This document shows positions 23,018 to 34,469 of a DNA stretch of 64,000 bases, in pieces. Origin of the DNA: Cyathus striatus. Its lineage: Eukaryota; Basidiomycota; Agaricomycetes; Agaricales; Nidulariaceae. The translations under genes were made by a program, and so were the position numbers. Every line of letters starts with the position of its first letter. Position 1 is the stretch's first letter. Where the stretch lies: the NCBI GenBank assembly GCA_025738555.1, contig JAOVFP010000019.1:1984001-2048000 (forward strand), given 5' to 3'. The notes beneath the pieces were generated by a model that saw only the letters and a list, made by a program, of their open reading frames with translations, had not been told where the DNA came from and ran no database searches.

Positions 23018-24380
23018 TAAAATCTACGTGCCCAAATGGAAGGCGGGAAGAAGAACCTGTGTAGAAGGCAACATATGAAGCAACGGACTGATATACAGAA
23101 ATATCAGTGATTGCTATTCGCTGTGTCCGCTGTCACAGTGACCCCTCATTACAATCACAACTTGATTCTGATAATCAGATGCGCAGGGAGTGTTTATAAC
23201 ATCCCTGGAAGGATGTTTGATTCGGGAGAGGGGGGGTAAGAGGTGTTGTTTTTCGTGATCAATATGGTAGAGTCTAGAGCGTGGGATGCACGAGGGATCC
23301 CGAAATTGGGAAATGAATCGATCACTGTCGGTATTGGAATATGGCTTGGAGAAAAAGTGCTATAGGGTACAATCAAGTTGATCGTGAGACGAAGTAAAGA
23401 CCTTGCAAGAATGTTAGAACAGTAGAAGAACCTCGAGAATAGTACATTCAAGTACTGTTACAATATGCTGCTGACCGCCTTCGTATCTTCCCCGCAAGAA
23501 ACCTGCCATGCCAGACCTTCCTTGGTGAACCGTTATGAGCAGTTGAATACATAAGGAGCGGTCCGTAGACGTGAGATTAAATAGAAGGAAACACAGTGTA
23601 GGAGGAGATCGGCTATAGGTTGTGGTTAGCATGAATGTATGCATGTAGAGGTATGATGATAAGCGGTGGATTTAAACAGTACGACAAAAGCATAACTTTG
23701 AATAGGGAAGAAAATCGCAATCGAACATAACGTTCAGAAACAAGACAAACCACCGACATTGTAAAACATTTGAAACAGGCGACGAAAGAACTAATACGTA
23801 AAGGAGAGAGAACACCAAACGAATGGAGAAGATGCCATGACCCACCGTTTTAATGCTCAGGCGACCTTGTCGTATCTTCCTCATTCATTGCCTTCCACGA
23901 GATCTCACCCCGATCCTCAGTGAAAATGGCGTGTAGAGAACAAATATACAACTTTAAACATTTATAGAATATTGGTGTGGTAATCTGTAAGATTGTAGTG
24001 AGTTGACGACATATAAAGGTAAGTGGAAGAGGTGTAGAAGACGGGAAACGAATTGAGGTGCCGCGAAGAGCTCATGAACAAACACGAGTAGCTGGAGTGG
24101 TCGGACGGAAGTTGTTCAGGACCCAGTGCGAAACGAATAAGACCAGCGAGGACACGAGGACGAGGTGAAAATAACCTGTAAGTAGAAGTGCTACGTGAAG
24201 CTTTGAAGTGCGGCATATACTCGTGCGTGTTGGCGTAATACTAACTGTGCAGGGCCCTCAAACGTGGGATGGTCAGTCGGATGAAGAACGAGGTAGCTCT
24301 AGATAAATATAATTGAAGAAGAGTAATATAGTAATCAGAAGGCGCAAAGCTGGAGCAAGGAAGAACATACTGTTGAGTCA
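23018..24380. other. Upstream flank of copy 1, inverted duplicate of copy 5 flank
   Basis: 23050-23260 matches the complement of about 50890-51110 (for example CGGACTGATATA and the GCTGTCAC and AACAACACCTCTT stretches), and 23270-23420 matches more weakly. So the duplication that made copies 1 and 5 reaches beyond the genes. The rest of the stretch is purine-rich with no supported gene. Confidence 0.5.
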
Positions 24381-25460
24381 CGCGACGAGAGTAGTTAATT
24401 TATTAAATACTTAGAATATAAATCCCAAATATAATAATTCAACTTAAATCCCGAGGTGTGAAGTCAGTAAGTTCGAGGGGCGCAATTGTCTTCAATTCCA
24501 AATTTAGATCAAGTTTTAAAAATAGAACAAGTTAAATGCAGGCTATTTTCGGTTCGCGTCAAAGTGTTCAAAGTCAAAGTATTCAGAGTTCAATTCAGTA
24601 AATTCGGTACGTAGTTCTCGGTATCTAAACGTCTCGTAACTAATTCTGATTCTCGTCTGGTTCGTCTTTACACACCCTGTAAGCGGGAGGGAAGAATGCC
24701 TGGCAGTTCCTGCCGTTTCATTCCCTCCTCGCTCATCTATATACATTTACGGACATATCTAGTTACTACTTTGGTCTATACTAATTACTAATTGATTCCT
24801 AGGTTTCTCCGTTGTTCTAGCCCAGTTGTTACTGCAGCCAATTGCACGCGCGCGCGCATGCGTGTCTATGTCGCGACGGGCGCCCGTATGGGCGGCGCGT
24901 CGATCTATTACCATTTCGGGCGTTGCTTATATCATCAAATGCGCGTGGCGCGTCAGTATCGCAACAAAACGCCATCGCTGCGTCGCATACTCACCCCGCT
25001 ATCTTTCTCTTCTCGTGATCTGCGCATGGGTTGTGCGTGGTCTATTGGCTTCGGTCCGTGCCCAGCTAGTGCACTGTCTGCATAGCTTTGGCATAGTTCT
25101 CGGGTTCTGGGCTTATTCTAGGGTTCTAGGTTTTTCTTTCAACTCTGTGCGCCTTTCTGGTTGGTCTGTAAATCTGGGGCTCGTCATAATGCATAATGCG
25201 ATTTATCTGGTGCTAGCAAATGCAACAGGACTGTGTGTTTTTGAATAAAAGTGGTATGTATTTGTTTAAATTGTTTGTAAACCATACTAAGGCGGAGTTT
25301 TTATGTCTTTTATAAGTTTATTTGTTTTAATCCCTTAGTAAATTATGGGAGGCGGCGCGGGAACTCAGCCCCTTCCCGCTGTGTCCTACTCACGCGCTCA
25401 GGTGGAAGTTCCGTAAATTCGGAACGCGAAAAATCAAATTAAAGTACGTCCTTTACATTT
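24380..25460. repeat. GC/AT mosaic repeat, possible degenerate solo LTR
   Basis: AT-rich flanks surround a CpG-rich core (24846-25060, CACGCGCGCGCGCATGCG). The right end GGCGGCGCGGGAACTCAGCC resembles GGCGGCACGGGCCTCAACCC at about 49718 within 48700-49760. The shared mosaic layout suggests one repeat family, but I could not fix its ends. The 140-residue open frame over the core is a composition effect. Confidence 0.3.
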
Positions 25461-25639
25461 ACTAGCGTATCAATACCAATTAGACCAGCCTGTTGCACCT
25501 CAATTCCACCATGCAATCTCCAGAAGCGCATCATATCTTGTACCATTCTTCAGTTAGAACTTTTGGCAGCCTTCGAGGCCGGTAAAATACATATTATGAT
25601 TGACTAGGATTGTTCAACGTTCAGCTGTCGAATGATGAA

Positions 25640-27512
25640 ATGGTGGGGGGGTGCACAAGGGGGTTCAAGAATTTTGTTAAGGTACATCGGGTCGATGTAA
25701 TTTTTAAGCCCCATACCAGGTACCCTACCTACCTACTGTGGGAACTAAATACCTGTTATAGATATTATATAATCAGAATTATATCACATGATGTTGCCTG
25801 TTAGTGTGGTACTCAGTCTGACGAGTCTGAGTGCTAGCCTCTAAGCTCTAAGCCTCTACCCATGGTCATCCAGGTACAGTTTTACTAATAATTCTTCCTA
25901 AGGCAAGTATTGTAACTCCATCAATTTCTGAAATTTGTAAAGCCTACAAGGCTACACGAGATAGGCGGAACTTCCATTGGGTTTGGTAAAATTTTATTCG
26001 GAGTCCTTTAGGTGTGTTTCCTCTTTATTTTTATTATTATTTTAACTCTGTATCTAGGTCTATAGCAATCCCATGAAATTCATCCCATCGTTGTTCGGAT
26101 CTTGATCTCTTGTTTTGGTACTCATTCATAGGCTCACTCATTCTCTGCACTCTCATCAACTTCTTCTCGCTCAAAGCTCTATCTCTCATTGCACCGGTAA
26201 TCTATGGTATACATCGCTGATAATTTCCTTTCACTCTACCTTAGAACCTTAAGGTTGGATGGATGTGCCAACCACTCACTTTCTTTATACAGGAACCTCC
26301 AACCACACTTCATCCTCTTCAACCTAGATGTTGAAGGATTGGGCATCTTATTTTTATACAAGCAATGTGATGATCTGGATTCCGAGTTGAATATTTCAAC
26401 CTTCGATGAAAGCATTTTACTTTGATTTACTACTGGGCTATGAGTCTATGTCTACTCTTAGTATAAATATACTTTTTGACAGGCTTCCTCTTTCTCAAAG
26501 AACTCAAATTCTTAGTGTGATATGATGCCTACGCTATCACCTCACCTCATTCTAATGTTACCAGCTACTCTGTATCGCATTTTGAGCATAGTTATTATTA
26601 CTGAAATGGTTTATTGTATAATGTAAGGGTGAAAGGCGCGTTAAGGCCTAAAACAAAGAAATATATTGTGAGTTGTTGAACGTCTTTTCGACTGAGGAGT
26701 CCTAAGGTGTTCGGAGAAGTGATTAGTAACGGAACAGTTTTGAACGAAACATAACAATAAATGTTAACTTCGTAATGAAGTTACAATACGAAAACTCGAC
26801 GATATAATCAAACTGAGATGGTGGAAGGCGAGTCAAAGACACAGAGAGAGACCTTATAACGTAAACGAAGACTTAGAGGCTCTCTGCGACTGGAGAAAAA
26901 TTCACTGGGTTGATAGGGAGTATGTACATGGATTACATAGAAAATTAAAATAAGGGGATAACTTAACTGGGAATGGTCGTTGAAATGGGAGCTAACGCAA
27001 AGTATGAAACAGTGCATAGCGATGAATTGAGAGAAAATTGGGAGAATAAAACTTATGGAGAGAGACGGGGTGGTGACACGGCCTTTGGTGATGCTATTTG
27101 CAATATTCGGTGGCTCTTTGTAGCGCACTATACTGACGATCTTGAGTTATTGATGCGTAATTGTGGCGTTCCGAATGGTGTCGAGTGTCTGTGTTGAAGG
27201 GGTCCACTGTAGGGGACAAGTGCAAGGGGGAGAGCAAACGCGGATAGTGCGTTGATGCGTGCACGGCTAGGTTTAATAGCGTTATCTTTGAGATACTGGT
27301 CGCGTGGCTTTGGCGGGCGTAGCTCGTGGGGTATGGGGTTTTGTGGTGCAGGCGAAACGCCTGCTCTACAATAATAACTTAAAAATCCTCTGAAGTTGTA
27401 CTTTATGACAAATTTTTAAGTGAGGTCTGGAAAAAATTTAAGGGCACCTGAGGGTACCCTACCTACCTAACCTGGTATCACTCGGCAAAATTTTCGGACC
27501 CCCTTGGGGGTG
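25640..27512. mobile_element. Candidate inverted-repeat element with GTGCAC..AAGGGGGT ends
   Basis: Left end GGTGCACAAGGGGGTTCAAG then AATTTTG (about 25651) resembles the complement of the right end ATGCACCCCCAAGGGGGTCC then AAAATTTTG (about 27515 inwards). Both ends also carry GGTACCCTACCTACCT close by. The interior (25800-27400) has no recognisable gene. Boundaries are approximate and no flanking duplication was found. Confidence 0.3.
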
Positions 27513-27514
27513 CA

Positions 27515-28090
27515 TGTCGAGCTACGTGGCGGTGACGGTGAAGAACTGGTGAAGGACCGCCGGAAGGGGCAACTTATGTAAGCATCATATCGTTTTCACA
27601 TTGGCGCCTGCAATTTTCCCATAATAGTGTGCACACTTAAGGTAGCGAACACAATAGTCCTACTCAATTATACTTTGCTTATTTCTTGTTTATTTTTTCA
27701 ATGTGCGCGAGCAACGCAGATCACCATGCGGTGCACTGATGCCAAGTAAGGGCACAAAGAATTTGAAGCGGAGACTGAAATGAACGAAGACCAGTCCAGC
27801 CTTCTTGCGAGCTTTGAACCTTTCTGTTGCTGATAATGTGACCTTACCACTCTGGTTTCTGGTTCTTGCCATCGTAGTTGGGAAACTGGGCGTAATCTAT
27901 TCATCTTTTATCAAATTATACTCTCAACTCACTTGGACGACGATGAGGAGCAAGATATGATATTTAAACTCAGAAACTCCGCGATGACATACTTCCAAAG
28001 CTTGGCACTAAGTCGACCATGTGGGTGCAGTCGCTTATGCATGGTTAATGAAGATCAAGAGAATCATCGCTCCTCGAGTAAGCTATCATA
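27515..28090. other. Intergenic stretch before the tRNA pseudogene
   Basis: It contains one short minus-strand frame (27690-27872, MARTRNQSGKVTLSATERFK) that could be a first exon of something, but no second exon is evident. Nothing else is recognised. Confidence 0.3.
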
Positions 28091-28167
28091 ACGCCGATTG
28101 TGAAGCGGTTATCATGTCTTGGCATGACCAAAAGCAAGCCGCAGGGGTTCGACTCCCCTTAGGCGTA
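28091..28167 (+). pseudogene. tRNA-Gly pseudogene
   Basis: Closely matches the tRNA at 28430. The D-arm (GTGAAGCGGTTATCA) and T-arm (AGGGGTTCGACTCCCCT) are intact, but the acceptor stem has one G-A mismatch (ACGCCGA with TAGGCGT). The anticodon arm is scrambled (TCTTGGCATGACCAAAAGC), so no TCC anticodon loop can form. It lies in a roughly 340-bp duplication: the following 28310-28360 sequence (CATTCCCAC.., AAACAGTCC..) recurs after the intact gene at about 28699-28755. Confidence 0.65.
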
Positions 28168-28429
28168 TATTGAGGGTAGAATGTTCTCTTATTTTTAAAA
28201 AAATAGCCGAATCACGTTCAAATCGTTCAAATCTTTCAATCAACATCGAACCAATCACTCTTATCGTACATTTCCGTTCTGCATACCATCGAAACATAAT
28301 GCGTAAAAGTGCATTCCCACTGCTACAGTTAATGTTAACCCCAAAACAGTCCTATTACTATCAATTCCAACAGCTAGCCCCCACCCACCCTTTTCTTCTT
28401 CGGAAGCTTCAGGCTACAAGTTTACAATT

Positions 28430-28525
28430 ACGCCGATGGTGAAGCGGTTATCATGCTTGCCTTCCATAAACTTCCTCAGGATATACATAAAGCAAGCGGC
28501 AGGGGTTCGACTCCCCTTCGGCGTA
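28430..28525 (+). tRNA. tRNA-Gly (TCC) with 24-nt intron
   Basis: The acceptor stem ACGCCGA (28430-28436) pairs fully with TCGGCGT (28518-28524), and the discriminator is A28525. The D-arm GTGA/TCAT encloses an AGCGGTTA loop. The anticodon stem CTTGC/GCAAG (28456-28460/28492-28496) encloses TCC at 28463-28465. The T-arm is AGGGG-TTCGACT-CCCCT. An intron of about 24 nt (28467-28490) follows position 37, the normal place for a nuclear tRNA intron. It reads glycine GGA codons. CCA is not encoded, as expected in eukaryotes. Confidence 0.85.
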
Positions 28526-28722
28526 TGTCACATTGCACTAAGGATGTCTTTTTAATTCATATAACTTTTTCAAAGGTCAACTCTTTAACGGTCAATGTGC
28601 CAACTTGCGCTCACATCGTTCTTCAAGGCATCCAACTCAAGAATCAAATGCAACAAATCATTTACTAGCATATAGTTATTCCACCCAAACATAAAATTAC
28701 ATTCCCACCACCATTGAACTAC

Positions 28723-31231
28723 CTAGAAAACAGTCCCATCACTATCAATCTCCACCGGAGGCCCCCTCCCTCCCTCTTCTCCTTTGCAATCTCCCTTCCA
28801 CAATTCCACGTCGCAGCTTCCAGAATCTGGGCGAGCGTCAAGTTTGGATTGGTCTTTTTGCGGATGAGATCTGCGATGCGGTCTCTGTGATATATTAATT
28901 AGCGGCGCAGAGACGATGGGAAATGGGGAAAGATAAATCAAGTAGATGGGGGTATGTAGAATGGGTGGGAGAGTATTATAGAGGATATAGATAAATAGTA
29001 AAACCTGCAAAAACGAACTGAAGATTTAAGATCAAACGTACAGCAAAACAACAGTCAATGCCCTCCACTCAACAACCATCGCATGACCCGGGTTTACAAA
29101 AGGCAGTCCCGATGTTGGGTGCGTCGGGAGCGGTCCACCTGGTGGATTCGGTTTGAGCTGGAGGACGGAGAGGTCTATTAGGAGGCCGCCTGTTTGGGGG
29201 TGGTTAGTATTGATTATAAGGACGAGGGTGAAAAATTGAGAAATTAAGAAAAGACGATGAGTACGAGCGAGGCATAGCGATGCAGGATAGAAAGTGAAGA
29301 GGTATGTAGGTTTATAGTTAAACGTTAACGCGTTAACTCGTACCGCACGATGCAGACTTTGCGTTGGCAAAGAATGATACGTTCGAATTCAAATACGCAA
29401 AAAAGGACGACGAAGTCGCAAAGAACAAAAAAAAAACACAAGAAGGAATAAACAAACCATTCCGATACTCAGGCAACCCAGTCATATCTTCCCCACCTAC
29501 AACCTCCCACCCCAACACACCCGTAAAAATCTCAAGAAGGGAATACGTGAGCCACTGTGTGAGTTTGTGGAACGGGATTAAGTGGGCTCCTATTTCAATC
29601 TGTTAGTTACTTCTTATATCGTAGGGAAGATCGGAAGAAGCGAAGGGGATGGGATGGGAATGAAATCGGAACAACGGAGAAGTAGAATAGGAGAATGTAC
29701 CTTCGCTAACAGTCCCCTCCACAGCACCTTTAAGTGATTCCTTCAACGCATCGCAAGGCCAAACGTCCCCTAGTTCGATTCCTCCGAGGGAATGGCGCTT
29801 TGGCCAGATTGGACCGAGGCCGTCCATTAATGCTTCCCAGAGAGCGGGGAGTGGGAGAGTGGGTTTTTTAGAAGTGGAGGTTGTAAGTGGTGTGAGGTAG
29901 TCTGTTGGATTACTGTTAGTTTGCGAACAGGGAAGAAAGAGACGAAGACGAAGAGGTAGAAGATAGATATAGTGAGGGATAAGGATGTAAACGAGCGGTG
30001 AAGCGATACGAAAGAGACAACAAGTGAGTGTAAACAAGGGTGAAGAAATAAGAGACGACAAAAGACGATACGAGACGGTAAAAGTAGGATGCATGCTGGA
30101 TCCACCTTAGTGGAAGAAGAAAAAGTATATAAGATGACGTAGAAAGCGAAAGCGAAAGTAATGAGCCGAAGGAAGAACATTGGGGGCGTGGAAAGGCACG
30201 GTATAAGTGGAGAGATGTACAGGGAGAGAAGACGTAACGGAGACAGAAGGACATAAAGAAAGGATGTTCACTCGAATACGAGTGAGAGGAATCCCGAGAT
30301 AGATCGAATACGTAGTCGTCATCGAATCGAGAATAGTATTAGAATCGAAATGGGCAGGGATGTCGTCGAAAGAGAATAGAAAAGAGAAGACAGGACGTAC
30401 CAATAAGACCACCAGGCCTCCCACCAACGAACAAATCCCACCTCTCCTCCAACGCTTCACCCAACTTTTGTAACAGCCCTGCGCGTCCCTCAAGTCCTAC
30501 GAGCGGATTCGACTCTGATACTTGCATATGGTCACCTAGCGTAGCGGGTGTAAGGGATTTCAACTTTTCCGCTATACATCGCATTAGCACAATAACACGA
30601 TGGTTTCAATGCAAAAAGGACGTACCATCAACTCTGAACGGATCCTCCCTATCAGAACTAAACACTCCATCTTCGAACATGCGTACACTGGCTACGCCTA
30701 GTCCTTCACTCCTAGAAAACGTCAACCCGGAAGCTTTCTCATGATACTTCCACTGCGGGCCTGCGCCAGCATCGAGAAGTACAGACACGATGAATAGATC
30801 CAAGAGGCGTTTCGCTTGTTCCGTTTTGTTTATGGAGGACCAGGAGGATAGAAGGGTAGGGATACGTGGAAGGGAGGTGTCGAGGTGTCGCCATCTTCCA
30901 TGTGGGAGTATCTACTACACTATTATTTCGAAACATGGGACAGATAGGATATGAAAGGCACCTCATCGAAATTATCATACCGTCCCTTCATATACTTAAC
31001 ACAATACTCTGCGACCTCACCCTCCTTCTCAGGGTGATAAGTAAAGTACTGCAGCTTGTCCTCCTTAGCTAGATCAAAGACTTTGTAGCATCGCTCGCGG
31101 ATGGCTGGGAGCGTGCGGAGGTAGGTTGCTTCTTCCTTTGCGGAGAGGCCTGTGGGGAGGAGCGACATTGGTAGTGGAGATGGTGGTTGATTGTAAAGGA
31201 GAATCGATGGAGCAGGGACAGGGTACGTCAC
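28723..31231 (-). CDS. URC4: Uracil catabolism protein 4 (DUF1688 / URC4-Urg3 family)
   Basis: A cytosolic protein of the fungal URC pathway for using uracil as nitrogen source (family knowledge; exact reaction unsettled). It starts MTYPVPAPSILLYN at 31231 and has about seven exons: LRTLPAIRERCYKVFDLAKE..YHPEKEGEVAEYC (31231-30970); WRHLDTSLPRIPTLLSSW..LFIVSVLLDAGAGPQWKYHE..SRSEGLGVASVRMF (about 30899-30625); LKSLTPATLGDHMQVSESNP..GLEGRAGLLQKLGEAL (about 30568-30405); ALWEALMDGLGPIWPKRHSL..LGDVWPCDAL (about 29860-29706); HLIPFHKLTQWLTYSLLE..GEDMTGLPEYRNG (about 29607-29461); GGLLIDLSVLQLKP..MVVEWRAL (about 29200-29048); LTLAQILEAATWNCGREIAK..PPVEIDSDGTVF, stop 28723. The order matches full-length DUF1688 proteins and I saw no internal stop. 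One intron (about 29870-30400) is unusually long and pyrimidine-rich on the coding strand. Confidence 0.9.
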
Positions 31232-31283
31232 GCTATTTCATTTGAGATAGACGCTCAGGAGCATGGAGCATGTGGTTGTTTGT

Positions 31284-31318
31284 GATAAGATAAGCGTTTG
31301 GTGATATGGCCCGATAAG
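31284..31318 (-). promoter_or_regulatory. Cluster of three GATAAG sites upstream of URC4
   Basis: GATAAG occurs at 31284-31289, 31289-31294 and 31313-31318 (written on the plus strand), 53-88 bases upstream of the URC4 start. Fungal GATA factors that control nitrogen-source use bind this motif (established), so control by nitrogen supply is a reasonable inference. One site persists at the matching place in the decayed copies (about 36934 and 44031). Confidence 0.5.
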
Positions 31319-31319
31319 T

Positions 31320-32117
31320 TAGGCGTTGTGCTGCAGGGCTGTGGAGATACACAGTGGATACTGGAGAGAGATGTACAAAGGAGTTGTTGAGACATCATGG
31401 CGTTGATAGAAAAGACTTTGGAGTCGATGGGGTGGCATATACAAGGCGGGAATCGGACCGAGAGGGTCCCAACAAACTCAACCAAATAATAATTCTAGAT
31501 TCCATGCATGGGAGTTGCGTAGGAGCGAAGTTCGCAAGTACTTGTAACTTATTAGTTCGTTCTCAATTTCGTTTTTTCCTGTGTATTTCTCCTGAATTTA
31601 CATCTAATTGCAAGTAAATATAGCACCCAGGTTGACGCACACACATAACTGAGTTGATTGGCTTATCCATCCAGTCCCAGGGACATGGCTCACGCAGCTA
31701 GTATTCCTCAGGCTCAAACCTGATAGAATGACGCTTTGGATGCCGCCGGCGCCAGTATTATATACTCTCCTGACCACCGAACTTATCATTGTACAAACTC
31801 CGTGCAATATCAATGCAAATTGCAATATACCCTTTCATTGACCTTGTTAGGGAGAAAGCCAGGGAAGAGTCACAAACAATAGTGTAACTCGTGCTGGCCG
31901 TTGGCTAGAATGAAAGTTATTATCGTTGTTGAAGTTTTGGCCTGAGTTATTGGTGATACAGATGTGATTGGTGACTCTATAATAGGGATTAGCAATAGAT
32001 AGTGGAATAATAACTACAGTTTAACTCGCCGTAATGACTGCACCGTCACCTGTGATGGTAATAGTGGGTATTCCTTTACGAAGTTCCTATTAAAGAAGTT
32101 CGTTAAACAATAGCACA
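31320..32117. other. Intergenic stretch between URC4 promoter and copy 2
   Basis: 31420-31500 is the paralogous empty site of the hAT-like insertion at 37057. The remainder shows no supported gene. Confidence 0.5.
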
Positions 32118-34465
32118 CTATCTCAAAATCAATGCCCCACTGACAATAGTCGGTATCGTAGTCGAACTCATCTTATGAAAATCTTTAGATACCCGCGTAT
32201 ATTCCCGTAGTAATACGGCCGACTCTTCAACTGTTATTGTCCCTTCTTGGACGAGGCGCATGAGGTGTTTCTCGATGTCAGGATTATTACTGTGGCTCTC
32301 TGCCTCGATCTGGATGACGCTGCACTCCGATCCATTAGCGATACTACTCGTGGTCGGAACGCTGGAGTCACAATCATAAGGAACAGTAGCAATATCCTGT
32401 TTAGTCTTCAGTATCATTTTTCCCTTTGAAAGTAACTGTTCGTTCGATACGCTCCTTCGTTTTAGTAATGGGGTTTTTGAATCTGAAACAGTAAGAACTG
32501 ATAGACAAATCACATGAAATTAGACGAACCATTATCCATTTCAACAGTGCAATATAATTCAAGTCTTCGATTGATGTCTTCATGTTCCGGAAATGATTCC
32601 TCTCCCTGCCTCTGTTGAGTATTTTAGCAGTGAGCAAAGAAGATGTGACGATACCCCTCCCATTAATAGTTTCCAGTCATCATGACTTGCGATCACGACA
32701 CTTGCCTCAGGAGCCTATTAAAGAAGTAATGAAGACATTGGTAAATGAAGACAAATGAGGCCTAAACAATGGCACTTTTTCAAGCAAATACCGTGTAAGA
32801 ATCCGAGAAGGATGCGTAGTCTATGATATATTAATGCTAGTTGATTGAAGCGAGAAATAACTCACATCTGACGGATTTTTGAAAGTGGAAGTTGTTATCA
32901 CATATGTTTCATTATCGGAAATATCAGACTCGTCCGTCGTGTCTCCTTGTCCTGTACTAATGCAACCTGAAAAAAGAGATATCCCTCCAAAAGGGATATA
33001 TTTGGTACGTGGAATGATATCTTTAGCCTTCAGGTTTAAGTTTTGCTTCACATTTACACTCGTTTTAAGTCCTAAATATCTCGCCCATGGCGATTCACCG
33101 AGTGAAATACAGAAGGAGCGAATAAAGACGGTTTGGTTCTTTGTTTGAGAAACAGGTTTTGGTCCGTACTTCACTTGTGCAGGACCAGATTGAGTGTAAT
33201 GGTAAGTGTGAATCATTTTATTTGTTCCGTTATATTGAACCTGGATATGTGAGGCGGTTGCCCTTATTTGAATACTGCTAGAACCAGATAGAGAAGGAAT
33301 GTCGTTCGAGAAAACCTCCAATGCCCAGGATGTGCAACTGTCATGTCCTGTGACAAGATGCATAGATCCATTTACCGCATCTCGTCCTCGAGTTACGTTG
33401 GCATAGTGGTACCATACTTCAGCATTTTCACTAATATATTTCCGCAAATTACCTAAATTTCGAAGGTCCTCGCTGTAGGAACCTTCTGGCAGAATGAGAA
33501 GTGCGCCTTCGTTACCCGCACATGTAAAGTTATACTCGCTTGCAACCCCTAGTCTGCAGTGAATCATACCACATATGAGTAGCTGCCAAACTATAATAAC
33601 TTGTTCACTTACGGAGGCAGGGTTAGGTTACTTGCGTTTCCATTTATATTCTTACTCATCAAGAAAGCACCTTGGGAATGCTTCTCGCTGACGTCTATAT
33701 CCGATGGGTCTGGCTCCGCTATCGGTATGAATCCCCTTGGGACACGGTTTCTGTTCATCGGATGATTAGCTGGGAGACCAACATTGAAGAGGTAGTCAAA
33801 ACGTCCATCCGAGGTGATTATCCCAAGGTCGAAAATGCCAACTCCTCTCTTCACGTACTCTGCAGGAAGATTCGGATTGGGGTTTGGATTAAGTAGCGCA
33901 TATCCGTTGCCTTTCGACCAGAATAGGCGAGGATATATCTCGCCGTCTTTCTCCTCCCCCTTTGTCGGAGAGTTACATCGGGATCCTGAATGTGAGTCAT
34001 TCTACGTATGTTAGTACATGTTCATTGAAGGTAAATAATGTCGTACCACAGGAGATGAAAGTCTAGATTGTGTCGGATCTATCGTAAGGAAATAAGCGAA
34101 ATGTGGATCTTTATGCGGTTACATCGTCAGTACACACACCAATGTTCTGTTGAAATAGGTCTCTAGACACATTGTAAAATCGTCCTCCGTGAGTAGTGAT
34201 TCCACTAGAGCCGTACAGCATGTTCGCGGTCCTAATTGAAATACATAAATTTATAGAGCTACAGTATTACTGAGTTGTGGAATACATTTGGTTTTCGAAC
34301 TGGCCAAGTCGTGTAGTATTTTGTTCCTGTGTTACATCTTGTTCATGATTTAGCTAGGTAAATGTGCAAAGCAATACATTTACTCATACCATGATTGGAT
34401 ACTGATTGTAGAGCATTGTTCGCTGCATCGGGATCAAAATATCGGGTTTCATTGAGTATGTGCAT
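32118..34465 (-). CDS. Expanded family copy 2 (unknown function)
   Basis: A minus-strand paralogue, closest to copy 3, with no lesion that I see. First exon MHILNETRYFDPDAANNAL starts at 34465. The next exons carry the N-terminal motif GSSGITTHGGRFYNVSRDLF (about 34150-34210). The GIFDLGIITSDGRFDYLFNV block with LPANHPMNRNRVPRGF lies at 33609-33854. The main exon (33567-32870) has SEYNFTCAGNEGALLILPEG, SYSEDLRNLGNL, WYHYANVTRGRDAVNGSMHL, TQSGPAQVKYGP and QTVFIRSFCISLGESPW. Downstream are a SHDDWKLLM block (about 32690) and a last exon SDSKTPLLKRRSVSNEQLLS..IEKHLMRLVQEGTITVEESA ending at 32118. It resembles predicted proteins common in mushroom genomes. No enzyme motif is recognised. Confidence 0.7.
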
Positions 34466-34469
34466 AATA

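Noticed and set aside
24826..25248. 140-codon frame over the GC-rich core
   Set aside because: Two frames are open at once because of CpG-rich composition; no domain recognised.
29603..30493. Several minus-strand frames of 112-163 codons inside URC4
   Set aside because: They read through the long pyrimidine-rich intron; only the short exon parts (GLGPIWPKRHSL, PGGLI) match the family.
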